The notes below the pieces were generated by a model. The model was not told the origin of the DNA. It ran no database searches and saw only the letters and a program-made list of their open reading frames with translations. The position numbers were made by a program, and so were the translations under genes. A stretch of 64,000 nt of DNA from Flavobacterium sp. Root935 (GTDB lineage Bacteria; Bacteroidota; Bacteroidia; Flavobacteriales; Flavobacteriaceae): the NCBI RefSeq assembly GCF_001429295.1, contig NZ_LMJL01000012.1, positions 235,511 through 299,510 of the forward strand, read 5' to 3'. This document shows positions 44,148 to 53,489 of the stretch, piece by piece (position 1 is the stretch's first letter; every line of letters begins with the position of its first letter).

Positions 44148-45509
44148 ATGAAGGAGAAAATTCTAATTGTTGAAGACGAATTTATTGTAGCAAATGATTT
44201 AAAAATTATGCTGAAAAAAGCGGGTTACGAAGTAACCGGGATTGCTTCTTCTGTGGTTCAGGCGAGAAAATTGATCGCCGAAAAAAGACCTGACTGGGTT
44301 TTATTGGATATAATGCTGAAAGGCGACCTTACTGGAATTGATCTGGCTTGGGAACTGCGCGAAATGCAGCTGCCATTTTTGTACATTTCTGCCAATACCA
44401 ATCAGTCGACTTTGGAGGCCGTAAAAGAAACACATCCGTATGGATTTATGGTGAAGCCTTTTCGCGAACGCGATCTTGTGGTAATGCTTGACATTGCCAA
44501 GTACCGCTTTGATGAGGAAAAAGGCAGTTATGCAGATGTTTCTGTCCCTGTTACAGAAGAAGAAATCGAAGGCATTATTGGCAGCAGCGACTTGATTAAA
44601 GAAGTAATTGAAAAGATTAAAATTGTAGCCCCAACAGAAACTTCAGTTTTGATTTTAGGTGAGAGCGGTACTGGAAAAGAACGTGTTGCACATGCAATAC
44701 ATGATCTTTCTCATCATAAATCGAATTCACTTGTAGTGGTAAACTGCGCTGCTTTACCACAGTCCCTTGTAGAATCTGAACTTTTCGGACATGAAAAAGG
44801 CGCTTTTACGGGAGCCAGTACCTTAAGAGTCGGAAAGTTTGAACAGGCCGATAATGGCACCATTTTTCTAGATGAAATTGGCGAACTACCTCTCGATTCT
44901 CAAGTAAAACTGCTTCGTGTTTTACAGGAAAAAGAAATCCAGCGTCTGGGTGGAAATTCAACCAAAAAAATCAATGTCCGAGTTATAGCCGCTACCAACA
45001 GATCACTGGAAAAAGAAGTGGCAGAAGGTCGTTTCCGTCTGGATTTATATTATCGCTTAAATGTTTTTCCAATTGAATTGCCGCCCCTAAAAGAACGCAA
45101 AGGCGATATCGCAGCACTGGCTGATTTTTTCCTTAAAAAATATGCAGCAAGTGCCAGGAAAAATGTTACAGAAATGAGCCCTCTAGCTTTGCAACAATTA
45201 CTAGATTATGACTGGCCGGGAAATATCCGCGAACTGGAACATTTAGTAGAAAGAAATGTACTGCTGGCCAAAACAAACGAAATCGAAAAATTTGATCTTC
45301 CCTCAAGCACGGATACTAATCCTCTGCAAGCCAGCATCGGCAAAATGAAATCGATGGAAGAAATGGAAAAAGAACATATTATGAATGCATTGCAGGCCTG
45401 TAATGGAAAGATTTCAGGGATTGGAGGCGCAGCTGCGTTATTGCAGATGCAGCCGCAAAGTTTATATTCTAAAATGAAAAAATTAGGTATTAAGCAGGGG
45501 TATAAATAA
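44148..45509 (+). CDS. NtrC-type sigma54-dependent response regulator
   Basis: A 453-residue activator of sigma54 promoters. The receiver domain has its phosphorylated Asp at residue 54 (WVLLDIML). The AAA+ domain has Walker A GESGTGKE, the sigma54-contact loop GAFTGA at residues 218-223, and the [13 protein letters not shown]alker B region. A Fis-type helix-turn-helix lies at the end (ACNGKISGIGGAAALLQMQPQSLYSKMKKLGI). It is paired with the TPR kinase eight bases upstream. A matching palindrome and sigma54-like promoter upstream of the first gene of the cluster are probable targets. Confidence 0.94.
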   Translation: MKEKILIVEDEFIVANDLKIMLKKAGYEVTGIASSVVQARKLIAEKRPDWVLLDIMLKGDLTGIDLAWELREMQLPFLYISANTNQSTLEAVKETHPYGFMVKPFRERDLVVMLDIAKYRFDEEKGSYADVSVPVTEEEIEGIIGSSDLIKEVIEKIKIVAPTETSVLILGESGTGKERVAHAIHDLSHHKSNSLVVVNCAALPQSLVESELFGHEKGAFTGASTLRVGKFEQADNGTIFLDEIGELPLDSQVKLLRVLQEKEIQRLGGNSTKKINVRVIAATNRSLEKEVAEGRFRLDLYYRLNVFPIELPPLKERKGDIAALADFFLKKYAASARKNVTEMSPLALQQLLDYDWPGNIRELEHLVERNVLLAKTNEIEKFDLPSSTDTNPLQASIGKMKSMEEMEKEHIMNALQACNGKISGIGGAAALLQMQPQSLYSKMKKLGIKQGYK

Positions 45510-45526
45510 TACTTTGAGCGGGATCT

Positions 45527-45570
45527 AAACACAAAGACCGCAAGATATTACACAAAGTTCGCAAAAATTT
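45527..45570. repeat. Dispersed GCAAAG-type repeat, copy B
   Basis: Reads AACACAAAGACCGCAAGAT and then ACACAAAGTTCGCAAAAA, a degenerate relative of the elements at 20245 and 54618. Confidence 0.5.
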
Positions 45571-45671
45571 AATCTTAGTTTTTCGTTTCGATCGAAGGGA
45601 GACTCCGATCAGTAGCAAAAAGACAAAGCAAATCATCACATATAAAAAAAATCAATTTGTAAATTCTAGCT

Positions 45672-46289
45672 ATGGAAAAAGAAACCGTAAGAATCGAAGG
45701 ATTCAGTGATGCTGTTTTTGCTATTGCAATTACCCTTTTAGTACTGGAGCTGCGTGCACCTGAAGCTAATATCGTAAAAAATGGCACTCAATTACTGGAT
45801 TTCCTACAAGGCGAGTGGACCACTTATCTGGCTTTTACTCTTTCTTTTTTTAGCATTTTTATTATGTGGGTCAATCACCACAAGATATTCAAACAGATTT
45901 ACAGTCGTAATACAGGGATTATGTTTTCTAACGGATTGATTTTGTTTCTAGTTTCGGCTGTTTCTTATCCAACGGCTTTGCTCGCTCGCTTTTTTAACAG
46001 TGAAGCTTCGAATATTGCGGTGGCCATATATACCGGAATTTTTGTACTGATCAATATTTCATATAATCTTTTATGGTACAATGCAAGTTCAGACAAAAAA
46101 CTACTCCGTCCGGGAATAACCGATTCTGCCATCAAAAAAATCAGGAATAATTACCTGTACGGCTTCCCAACATATTTAATTGCTTTTGGCATTTCATTCC
46201 AATTTCCTTCTGTTGCGTTGGCAATTAATATGCTTTTATTGATATTCTGGGCATTTTCTTCGGGGAAAATAAAAGTTATTCAGGAATAA
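45672..46289 (+). CDS. TMEM175/DUF1211 family potassium channel
   Basis: A 205-residue membrane protein with about six helices. The hallmark RIEGFSDAVFAIAITLLVLELRAPE at the N-terminus contains the FSD motif of bacterial TMEM175 channels, which conduct potassium as tetramers. The middle helix MWVNHHKIFK is also typical. Its stop codon lies one base from the stop of the convergent sigma54 activator gene. Confidence 0.9.
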   Translation: MEKETVRIEGFSDAVFAIAITLLVLELRAPEANIVKNGTQLLDFLQGEWTTYLAFTLSFFSIFIMWVNHHKIFKQIYSRNTGIMFSNGLILFLVSAVSYPTALLARFFNSEASNIAVAIYTGIFVLINISYNLLWYNASSDKKLLRPGITDSAIKKIRNNYLYGFPTYLIAFGISFQFPSVALAINMLLLIFWAFSSGKIKVIQE

Positions 46290-46290
46290 A

Positions 46291-47880
46291 TCAGCTCAGG
46301 AAATGTTCTTTTTTAATACCTAATTTCTGCATTCGCGAAGCTAAAGTTGTCGAAGGCAGGCCTAGTAAAACTGCAGCACCCTGAGGTCCCGAAATTCTTC
46401 CGTTGCATTTTTTAATTACTTTTAAAATATGCTCCTTTTCTACTTCCTGCAGGGTTTTGGTAGAAAAATCAACTGGAGCGATTGAAGATTCCAGCGTAAA
46501 AATCTTCGGAAAAGTCATTTCTTTTATTACCTCTTCTTTGGCAAACAAAATACTGCGCTCGACCATATTTTCGAGTTCACGCACATTTCCAGGCCATGCA
46601 TTGGCATTCATTTTATTCAGCACTTTTTTAGAAAAGCCTTTTACATTTTTTCCAATTTTCTGCGAATGTGTTTCTAAGAAAAAATTCCCTAAAACCTCAA
46701 TATCTTCGGGACGTTCGCGCAATGCAGGAAGTGCAATTGGAAAAACATTTAACCGATAATATAAATCACTTCTAAAACGGCCCTCGGCAACTTCCTTTTC
46801 CAGTGATCGGTTTGTTGCTGCAATCACACGCACGTTAATTTTAAAAGGTTTTCTGCCTCCAATTCGTTCTACTTCTTTTTCCTGTAAAACGCGAAGCAGT
46901 TTTCCTTGTAATGCCAAAGGCAGTTCTCCTATTTCGTCCAGAAAAATGGTACTGTTTTCGGCTTGTTCAAATTTCCCAATTCTAACATCTGTGGCTCCGG
47001 TAAACGCGCCTTTTTCATGACCGAATAATTCGCTTTCAATTAAATTTTCGGGTATTGAAGCACAATTTACTTTTACCATTCTTTCCTTCGAGAACTCAGA
47101 CAATTTATGAATGGCATTAGCAATTAGTTCTTTTCCTGTTCCTGTTTCACCAAAAATTAAAACGGTAGATTGCGAAGGCGCGACTTGAGAAATTAATTCA
47201 TAAACTTTTTGCATGGCTTCACTCTTTCCGACAATTCCCTGAAAACCTTCCGTATTCGAAACGACAGCTTCTGGTTTTCTTTGGCTTAAATTCTTTTGCA
47301 AAAGTTTTAGCTGTGATACATTGCTTTCGTAATCCAATGCCATTTTTATATTTCTAACAGTAATAGACAAATGTGTACCGATGCCACGTATAATTCGATT
47401 GGATTCTCGGCTAAATGCGGCAGCACTTTTAAAGAAAAGAAAAAGGACATTTTGACTTCCTTTTAAATACGGAAGGCAAATTCCAATTCCGTTTTTAAAA
47501 TTTTTATTGTTATTAGATTGGAGATAATCCGGAAGTTTATTGTCTGTTATTGATTTTAAATCAAAAATGACTGTATCGGCAGAATTCATACAAAGATCAA
47601 AAAAACCGTCGTTTAAAGGGTACTTTTCATCTGAATCAGTTTTATATTCTGAAAATTGATAAAAAATTTGATAATCATTTTCGTCGTCATTGGAAGAAGC
47701 CAAAATGAAATCCTCAAAAGCAAGATACTCTTTTAAAACATCATTTACAAGAGTATGAAATTCGCTTTTCGATAGCGCCTCCGCAAGTGTTTTGCAGATT
47801 GACAATACAAGAAATTGTTCTCTTTCTCTCTCCTGCAATCTGTTTAGCAGTATTGCATTCTTATCGGCCTGCTTTTCCAT
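46291..47880 (-). CDS. GAF-domain sigma54-dependent transcriptional activator
   Basis: A 529-residue activator without a receiver domain. Residues 1-190 form a GAF-like ligand-sensing region. A linker and AAA+ domain follow, with Walker A GETGTGKE, the GAFTGA sigma54 loop and the [12 protein letters not shown] segment. A Fis-type helix-turn-helix closes the protein ([31 protein letters not shown]). It closely resembles the NtrC-type regulator at 44148 in its AAA+ core, suggesting paralogy. The palindrome at 47984, about 110 bp upstream, may be its own binding site. Confidence 0.93.
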   Translation of the reverse strand: MEKQADKNAILLNRLQEREREQFLVLSICKTLAEALSKSEFHTLVNDVLKEYLAFEDFILASSNDDENDYQIFYQFSEYKTDSDEKYPLNDGFFDLCMNSADTVIFDLKSITDNKLPDYLQSNNNKNFKNGIGICLPYLKGSQNVLFLFFKSAAAFSRESNRIIRGIGTHLSITVRNIKMALDYESNVSQLKLLQKNLSQRKPEAVVSNTEGFQGIVGKSEAMQKVYELISQVAPSQSTVLIFGETGTGKELIANAIHKLSEFSKERMVKVNCASIPENLIESELFGHEKGAFTGATDVRIGKFEQAENSTIFLDEIGELPLALQGKLLRVLQEKEVERIGGRKPFKINVRVIAATNRSLEKEVAEGRFRSDLYYRLNVFPIALPALRERPEDIEVLGNFFLETHSQKIGKNVKGFSKKVLNKMNANAWPGNVRELENMVERSILFAKEEVIKEMTFPKIFTLESSIAPVDFSTKTLQEVEKEHILKVIKKCNGRISGPQGAAVLLGLPSTTLASRMQKLGIKKEHFLS

Positions 47881-47983
47881 AAGGTTTTGGTGTGATATTT
47901 ATTGGTAACAGCGTAAATTTAAGAAATAGCCTTTATGAAATAACTATGAATTCTTTAAATAAAATATTTTTGATCCATAAAAT

Positions 47984-47997
47984 TACGATATATCGTA
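47984..47997. promoter_or_regulatory. Palindrome TACGATATATCGTA, probable activator site 2
   Basis: A perfect 14-base palindrome identical to the core of the site at 33714-33729. It lies 104 bp upstream of the GAF-type activator start codon. No convincing sigma54 promoter was found on either side of it. Confidence 0.55.
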
Positions 47998-48289
47998 TAA
48001 TTCAAAAATATCATAACCTATATAATTATAACTCGATTTACATACCAAAAAACAAAAAGAAGCTGATTATGGAGTTTACCTTAATTAAATTTCTAGGAGA
48101 ATTATTGCATTCTGGATAATGTGAAATACTACCCAGTAGGACATACCATTTCCTATTACATAATTTGGGTTTAAATAATCAATAAAACTGGATCTTTCTG
48201 AAAGTACAGTCCGCAATTATTGCTCTTCAGGTAAATTAAAAGGAGCTTCATAACTGAAATAGTCAAAACCGGTAACTACTTTTCATAAT

Positions 48290-48325
48290 AAAGCCATCAA
48301 AAAAATAATGATTTGACGGCTTTTT
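48290..48325. terminator. Hairpin downstream of the polyprenyl synthetase gene
   Basis: AAAGCCATCAAA pairs with TTTGACGGCTTT with one mismatch around a 10-base loop. T-rich on the plus strand, A/T-rich on both, so it may act in either direction. Confidence 0.6.
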
Positions 48326-48344
48326 GAATTCAATATGAAGTAAA

Positions 48345-49373
48345 TTAATCTTTTTGCAATATAAACCAGCCAAAGGCTCGCAATCTTACTTTATAAAATG
48401 AATCAGGAACTATAATGTCTATTTTTTTCCATGCGGCTTCAATAAGATCTTCAGCCTCTTTTGCACATGCATCAATAGCACCACAACTTTTCAGGACATT
48501 AATTACAGATCGTATTACTTTTTCATCTGTAGGCATTGTTTGAATTGTTTTCCAAACATATTCACGTTCATCAAAATTTAGTAAACCCATTGCCTTTGCA
48601 ACAGGCATGGTAATTTTTCCTGCTTTAATGTCTTCCCCTTTATCTTTAAGATTATTCTCAAATCCTTTTAAATTTAGCACATCGTCCATTATTTGATAAG
48701 CCATACCTGCAGCTTCGAAGTAATTACTTATTTCATCTATTTCTTCAGGTGTTCCATTTCCTATTATTCCTCCAATTCGTGCTAATGTACAAGCTGGTGC
48801 TGCTGTTTTTAACCTGTGGATGGTATAAAGTCTTTTTTCGAGTGCTGTACAATCTCCGGTTCTTACTGCCTCGGGCATAAAGGCGTGAAGACCACTAATA
48901 TCAAGTGCCTGTCCTGCATGTGCGGCACGCATCATTTCAAAAAAAAGTTGATAAATTTTCAAGCGGATTTGTTCTGAAATTTGAGAATCACCAACAACAA
49001 TATCTCCTATAAAATAACATGCATTTCCAGCATTTATTGCTAAAGGTTCGCCATAAATATGATGAAGTGTTTTACCTCCTCTGCGTTTCTCAGATTTATC
49101 CTGAACATCATCTACTATTAGTGAACCTGTATGTATTAACTCAGGCATTGCCAACAGATTTATAAACGGCTGCGAGTCACCTCCCACACTATCTATACAG
49201 GCAAGCAATACATATGAACGCCAGGATTTTTTATTCCTGTCAACAATTTCCCGAACAGGTTTAACAACAGAAGCAACATATTGTTCTTTATCTGCCTGAC
49301 TAAAAAAATTAACGCCCAGCGGGCTATTAACTAACTTGTAAAACTCATCATCTGTTGGGACTAAGGGCAGCAG
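48345..49373 (-). CDS. Polyprenyl diphosphate synthetase, without a conventional start
   Basis: An isoprenyl diphosphate synthase, condensing IPP with allylic diphosphates. The first Asp-rich motif is intact (SLIVDDVQDKSEKRRGGKTLHHIYG), as is the second (AYQIMDDVLNLKG). A TTG at 49208 would remove the first conserved helices, yet the same frame continues upstream with plausible protein (LVPTDDEFYKLVNSPLGVNFF, VKPVREIVDRNKKSWRSYV). It stays open to a stop at 49398-49400, overlapping the end of the CrtC-like gene. No ATG, GTG or TTG lies in that extension; only CTG at 49373 or 49370. It may be the C-terminal half of a CrtC-prenyl synthetase fusion broken by a frameshift. Confidence 0.8.
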   Translation of the reverse strand: MLPLVPTDDEFYKLVNSPLGVNFFSQADKEQYVASVVKPVREIVDRNKKSWRSYVLLACIDSVGGDSQPFINLLAMPELIHTGSLIVDDVQDKSEKRRGGKTLHHIYGEPLAINAGNACYFIGDIVVGDSQISEQIRLKIYQLFFEMMRAAHAGQALDISGLHAFMPEAVRTGDCTALEKRLYTIHRLKTAAPACTLARIGGIIGNGTPEEIDEISNYFEAAGMAYQIMDDVLNLKGFENNLKDKGEDIKAGKITMPVAKAMGLLNFDEREYVWKTIQTMPTDEKVIRSVINVLKSCGAIDACAKEAEDLIEAAWKKIDIIVPDSFYKVRLRAFGWFILQKD

Positions 49374-50617
49374 ATTTCTACTGTTTTCTGTGTAGTTTTA
49401 CCAACTGCTTTTAAAAAACTTTCAATAGTTTCATTAGCATTAAACCCAGCTATTTCTACATATCCTAGGCCTTTAACCTGTGTATGCATAAAATTTCCAG
49501 AAGCATGGACACATCCTTCCCAAATTGCCGGCAATGAGAGTGCAGTTATAAATTCCTGTTCAGGAAAATCAGCAGTTATAGTAAGAGATACATTATAGTC
49601 AGGCATTTCTAAGTTCCAGAATATTGGATAGGAGACAAAAGTTTTAGTGCTTGTCCAATAATCTTTGGGAGAAAATGAGTAATTCTCAATACTAATTCTC
49701 TTACCATCTTTATCAATTATAACCGCAGTACCACCATCATATTCACCATTCTTCGTATTATCAAAGAGATCATATACAGATAGTTGAAATTCATTATCCA
49801 GTTGCAGTGATACCCAATTCCATGCCATATCTTGTTTGAATTCTAGAGCTTTAATTTCATCACCTGGTTTACTAAATTCATGATCATACCAACCACTGCC
49901 TTCTACCTCATAAATCTCGTTCCCTATCCTAATCTCACCAGTAACTTCACATTTTGGAATAAAATAATAAAACATATCTTCACTTTTACTAATACCTGCA
50001 ATACATCCATCTTCACCATGCTTTATTGGTTTTATTAATGGAATAAACTGAAGTTTGCATTCTACTTCTTTCAAAGAATTGTTAAGTCTTAAATGATATG
50101 TATCGTCTTTGTCTTTTTTAAAAGAATTTTCATCGTATTCAAGTGAAAACTCCTCTACACCAATCGTCGCAGGCTTCTTAAGCAGCCTGTCGGGCAGTGG
50201 CACATTCCCTTTTTCATACAGTTCTTTTAATGCACGGTAAAAAGGTTTATGAATTAAATCTTCTTTTTTATTAATAACTTTTATTGATTCTGCGGGCATG
50301 GATTGATCAACGAGTGAATCACTATAATATTTACGGGCATCTTTATCAGATAAAGACCAAATTACAGAATGTGCGTATGTCAAATCTCCTGTACGCTCAT
50401 CTTTTAAAGACGTTCTAAAAAAGGAAGCAAATACAGAAAACTTCCTGCCATCTTTAGAGGATAAATGGCAGTTTTGATACCACCATTCTATTATGGATTT
50501 ATTGTGTGGAAAATCATGAATCTTTAAATCAATTCGTCCATCTGCAGGCCATGTAGAAGGGTAAGGATTTAAAATAACTTTGGAATTTTGGGGCTGTAAA
50601 CTTATTTCATTTTTCAT
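49361..50617 (-). CDS. CrtC-like lipocalin-fold protein (hydroxyneurosporene synthase family)
   Basis: A 418-residue protein resembling the CrtC/AttH lipocalin-like family, which includes carotenoid 1,2-hydratase. Supporting segments are NKSIIEWWYQNCHL near the N-terminus, SGWYDHEFSKPGD in the middle and the paired WNWVSLQLDNEFQLSVYDLFD strand. No signal peptide. No other carotenoid genes (crtB, crtI) lie nearby; instead the frame of a polyprenyl synthetase overlaps its end. Together they suggest terpenoid synthesis followed by hydration or cyclisation of the prenyl chain. The exact reaction is not predictable. Confidence 0.75.
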   Translation of the reverse strand: MKNEISLQPQNSKVILNPYPSTWPADGRIDLKIHDFPHNKSIIEWWYQNCHLSSKDGRKFSVFASFFRTSLKDERTGDLTYAHSVIWSLSDKDARKYYSDSLVDQSMPAESIKVINKKEDLIHKPFYRALKELYEKGNVPLPDRLLKKPATIGVEEFSLEYDENSFKKDKDDTYHLRLNNSLKEVECKLQFIPLIKPIKHGEDGCIAGISKSEDMFYYFIPKCEVTGEIRIGNEIYEVEGSGWYDHEFSKPGDEIKALEFKQDMAWNWVSLQLDNEFQLSVYDLFDNTKNGEYDGGTAVIIDKDGKRISIENYSFSPKDYWTSTKTFVSYPIFWNLEMPDYNVSLTITADFPEQEFITALSLPAIWEGCVHASGNFMHTQVKGLGYVEIAGFNANETIESFLKAVGKTTQKTVEICCP

Positions 50618-50953
50618 ATTGCTCTATATTAATTATTTATAAAAAATATTTACTTCAGCTGGAAAGTATCTCGATAGCAGAGACTGTATAAGAAATTGAA
50701 TGTTATGCACAGACTGAAAAAATTTAAAGTGGCCTATCTTTTATAAAACACTTTAAATAATTTCAAATGAAATTTTTGTAAGAATAAAGTTAATATAATT
50801 AAATTAGATGAACAAGAGTATAATTAACATAATTTACTGTAAAACAATTATTTAACACTTAAATTACAACTTTAAAAATGGCATGTGTTTTTTTATATAA
50901 AACCAGTACGCAAAGAAAAACAAATAAAATAAATGACTATTTTAGAATGTTAT
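50618..50953. other. Divergent control region of CrtC-like and TonB receptor genes
   Basis: About 340 AT-rich bases with no open frame. On the plus side it ends in a strong promoter (50954). No TAnnTTTG element was found for the minus-strand CrtC-like gene. Confidence 0.5.
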
Positions 50954-50983
50954 TTGTATTTAATCTAAATAAACATATATTTG
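50954..50983 (+). promoter_or_regulatory. Promoter TTG-N19-TATATTTG of the siderophore receptor gene
   Basis: TTG at 50954-50956 and TATATTTG at 50976-50983 are exactly 19 bp apart. The ATG is 21 bp downstream. A loose TTATTT/AAATAA dyad overlaps the promoter and could be an iron-regulator site, but this is speculative. Confidence 0.75.
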
Positions 50984-51004
50984 CGGTCAAAATAAATAAC
51001 CGCC

Positions 51005-53449
51005 ATGAAGTTTATATTCTCCCTAATGCTGTTAGGCCTCTTTAATATTGGCCTCGCACAAAATGCTACAATTACTGGAAAAATTATTTCCGAAAATAAT
51101 GAAGCTGTATCTTATGCTTCTATCTCAATCAAAACCCTTAAAAAAAACACTGTTTCCGATGATAAAGGAAATTTTGAAATCACAAATCTTGCTCCTGGAA
51201 AATACACTGTTTATTTCTCGGCAATGGGATTTACAGTAGAAGAAAGAAATGTAGAATTGACTGAAAATCAAAATCTTGATCTTTCAATTATTTTAAAGGA
51301 AAACGTTAACACTTTGCAGACGGTGGAAATTACAGGACGTAAAGAGAAATCGTACCGAAATACAAAATCTTTTATTGGAGCAAAAACAGAAATTGCTTTA
51401 AAAGATTTGCCGCAAGCCGTATCATACGCAACCAAAGAATTAATAGCCGATCAGGGTTCCATACGCGTAGGCGAAGTGGTCAAAAACTTCAGCGGTGTAA
51501 GCCAGTTTACTTTTTATGACGATATTTCGATTAGAGGTTTTAGAATAAACGGAGGCAGTAACACTCAGCTGCTGAATGGTATGCGAACCTCTACAGGATT
51601 TTGGAAACAACCGCTTGCCAATTATCTGGAACGTGTTGAGGTTTTAAAAGGACCATCTTCTGCTTTGTTTGGAAATGCTTCACCTGGAGGAGTTATCAAC
51701 AGAGTAACCAAAAAGCCTTTGGATCAGGCTGCCAACAGTGTGAGTTTTTCTACCGGAAGTTTTAATACTTTGAGAGCTTTAGCCGATTTTACAGGTCCGT
51801 TAACAGAAGATAAATCGCTTTTATACCGATTGAATTTAGGTTATGAAAATGCCAATTCTTTCAGGGATTTACAATTCGATAAAAATATTGTGCTTGCTCC
51901 TTCCCTGTCTTTCCTTCCAAATGACAAAACAAGTGTCAATTTTGATTTGATTTATACAAGTTCGAAAAGTATACTAGACCGCGGACAATCGACATACGAA
52001 GACAATTTGTATTCTACTAAAATTTCAAACTCCTTAAATTCTACTAACGATTATTTAAATGAGGAAACATACATTGTAACAACTTCACTAAATCATCAAT
52101 TTACAGACCGTTTGTCATTTTCTGGATCGTACATCCGTACAGGTTATACAGAAGATCTTTTAGAGCATCGAGGTGCCAATAAATATGCATCTGCAGGTGA
52201 CGGAACTACTATTCCGACTTCTATAGAAATGCAGGTTTTTATGCGTAAACGTAAACGTTATATCGATAATCTTTCGGCTTTCTTTAAATACGAAGCCAAA
52301 ACTGGAGCATTAGATCATAATCTAATCGCGGGTTACGACTATGCACAGGAAGAAGTACCTGCTGGAGGATCTCAGCTGCAGGCTACAGGATATAGAAATG
52401 CATCTAATACTGGATCAATTGCCACGTATAACCCTGCGAATAAGGCTAATTATTTATTGGATGCTAAAGGAAATCCAGTACCAAACGTGGCTCATTTTGA
52501 TCTCACAAACCCGTCTGCATCACAGCAGTTAAAAGACATGAGCAAGTATTTTTATGCTGCACGTCCGTTTGATCCAACATTTTATTCTTTGTATGGAGTT
52601 TATCTTCAAGATCATATTAAGTTTGGCGCTTTTCAGGCATTAATTGGAGTGCGCTACGACGAATATACCGATAAAGAAAACTACAAAAAAGCTGCAGAAA
52701 AGAAAGTCAAACAACATTCGTTTTTACCGCGTTTTGGACTGACTTATACTCTTAATCCTAACATTAATTTGTACGGAACTTACGTAAAAGGTTACAACCC
52801 TCAGACAGCTTCTTCTTTATCAAATCCAAATGCGGGCGGACCTTTTGATCCGTTAGAAAGTAATATGATTGAATTTGGAGGAAAATCATCATGGTTCAAA
52901 GAAAAACTTTTTGTAACGGTTGCCCTTTTCAAAATTCAGCAGAAAAACACGCTTTATCCAGCAAACGATACTGCAAACCCAGACTTAATGCGCGCAATTG
53001 GAGAAGAAGAATCGAAAGGTATTGAAATTGATTTGAATGGAAATATCACACGAAACTGGAGTATTTCTGCTGCTTATTCGTATAATGAGGCTGCAATTAC
53101 TGAAAGTCCGATTGAATCTGAAATTGGAAGACAAAAACCAAACACGCCACGCCAGCAAGGTAATTTATGGACACGTTACAATTTTACAGACGGAGATTTG
53201 AAAGATTTTGGTCTTGCATTTGGAACTAATTTTGCCACTACACGTACATTAAGCCAGACCGACACTCAAACCTTGCCAGGCTATACTTTATTTAATGCGG
53301 CATTATATTATAACATTAATAAATTTAAGATTCAGGTAAATGCCAATAATATACTGAACAAAACGTATTGGGTTGGTGGTTACGATTTTATCCGTTTGTT
53401 CCCTGGTGCGCCGTCGAACTGGCTTTTAACATTGGGGTACTCTTTTTAA
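51005..53449 (+). CDS. TonB-dependent siderophore receptor
   Basis: An 814-residue outer-membrane receptor importing ferric siderophores with TonB energy. The signal peptide ends GLAQ. A carboxypeptidase-regulatory-like domain occupies about residues 20-105 (SYASISIKTLKKNTVSDDKGNFEI). The plug contains IRVGEVVKNFSGVSQ, SIRGFRINGG and ERVEVLKGPSSALFGNASPGGVINRVTKKP, typical of FhuA/FecA-like receptors. A 22-strand barrel follows, ending in an aromatic residue (TLGYSF). It has no STN signalling domain. A PepSY membrane protein follows after 40 bp. Confidence 0.95.
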   Translation: MKFIFSLMLLGLFNIGLAQNATITGKIISENNEAVSYASISIKTLKKNTVSDDKGNFEITNLAPGKYTVYFSAMGFTVEERNVELTENQNLDLSIILKENVNTLQTVEITGRKEKSYRNTKSFIGAKTEIALKDLPQAVSYATKELIADQGSIRVGEVVKNFSGVSQFTFYDDISIRGFRINGGSNTQLLNGMRTSTGFWKQPLANYLERVEVLKGPSSALFGNASPGGVINRVTKKPLDQAANSVSFSTGSFNTLRALADFTGPLTEDKSLLYRLNLGYENANSFRDLQFDKNIVLAPSLSFLPNDKTSVNFDLIYTSSKSILDRGQSTYEDNLYSTKISNSLNSTNDYLNEETYIVTTSLNHQFTDRLSFSGSYIRTGYTEDLLEHRGANKYASAGDGTTIPTSIEMQVFMRKRKRYIDNLSAFFKYEAKTGALDHNLIAGYDYAQEEVPAGGSQLQATGYRNASNTGSIATYNPANKANYLLDAKGNPVPNVAHFDLTNPSASQQLKDMSKYFYAARPFDPTFYSLYGVYLQDHIKFGAFQALIGVRYDEYTDKENYKKAAEKKVKQHSFLPRFGLTYTLNPNINLYGTYVKGYNPQTASSLSNPNAGGPFDPLESNMIEFGGKSSWFKEKLFVTVALFKIQQKNTLYPANDTANPDLMRAIGEEESKGIEIDLNGNITRNWSISAAYSYNEAAITESPIESEIGRQKPNTPRQQGNLWTRYNFTDGDLKDFGLAFGTNFATTRTLSQTDTQTLPGYTLFNAALYYNINKFKIQVNANNILNKTYWVGGYDFIRLFPGAPSNWLLTLGYSF

Positions 53450-53489
53450 AAGCTTTAATTATATTTGGAAAATATTTCCTTCCTCCTAC

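Larger units (their letters stand above)
47881..48344. other. Intergenic region with palindrome site 2
   Basis: 464 bp between the activator start and the end of the prenyl synthetase gene. Apart from the palindrome at 47984 and the hairpin at 48290, I see only a weak 75-codon frame from 47892, which I do not support as a gene. Confidence 0.55.

Noticed and set aside
47892..48119. 75-codon plus-strand frame (Ile/Asn/Lys-rich)
   Set aside because: Composition matches translated AT-rich noncoding DNA, and it runs through the palindromic regulatory site.
48130..48283. Short minus-strand frames that read like a gene end
   Set aside because: Interrupted by a stop and too short to identify; could be a remnant but not supportable.
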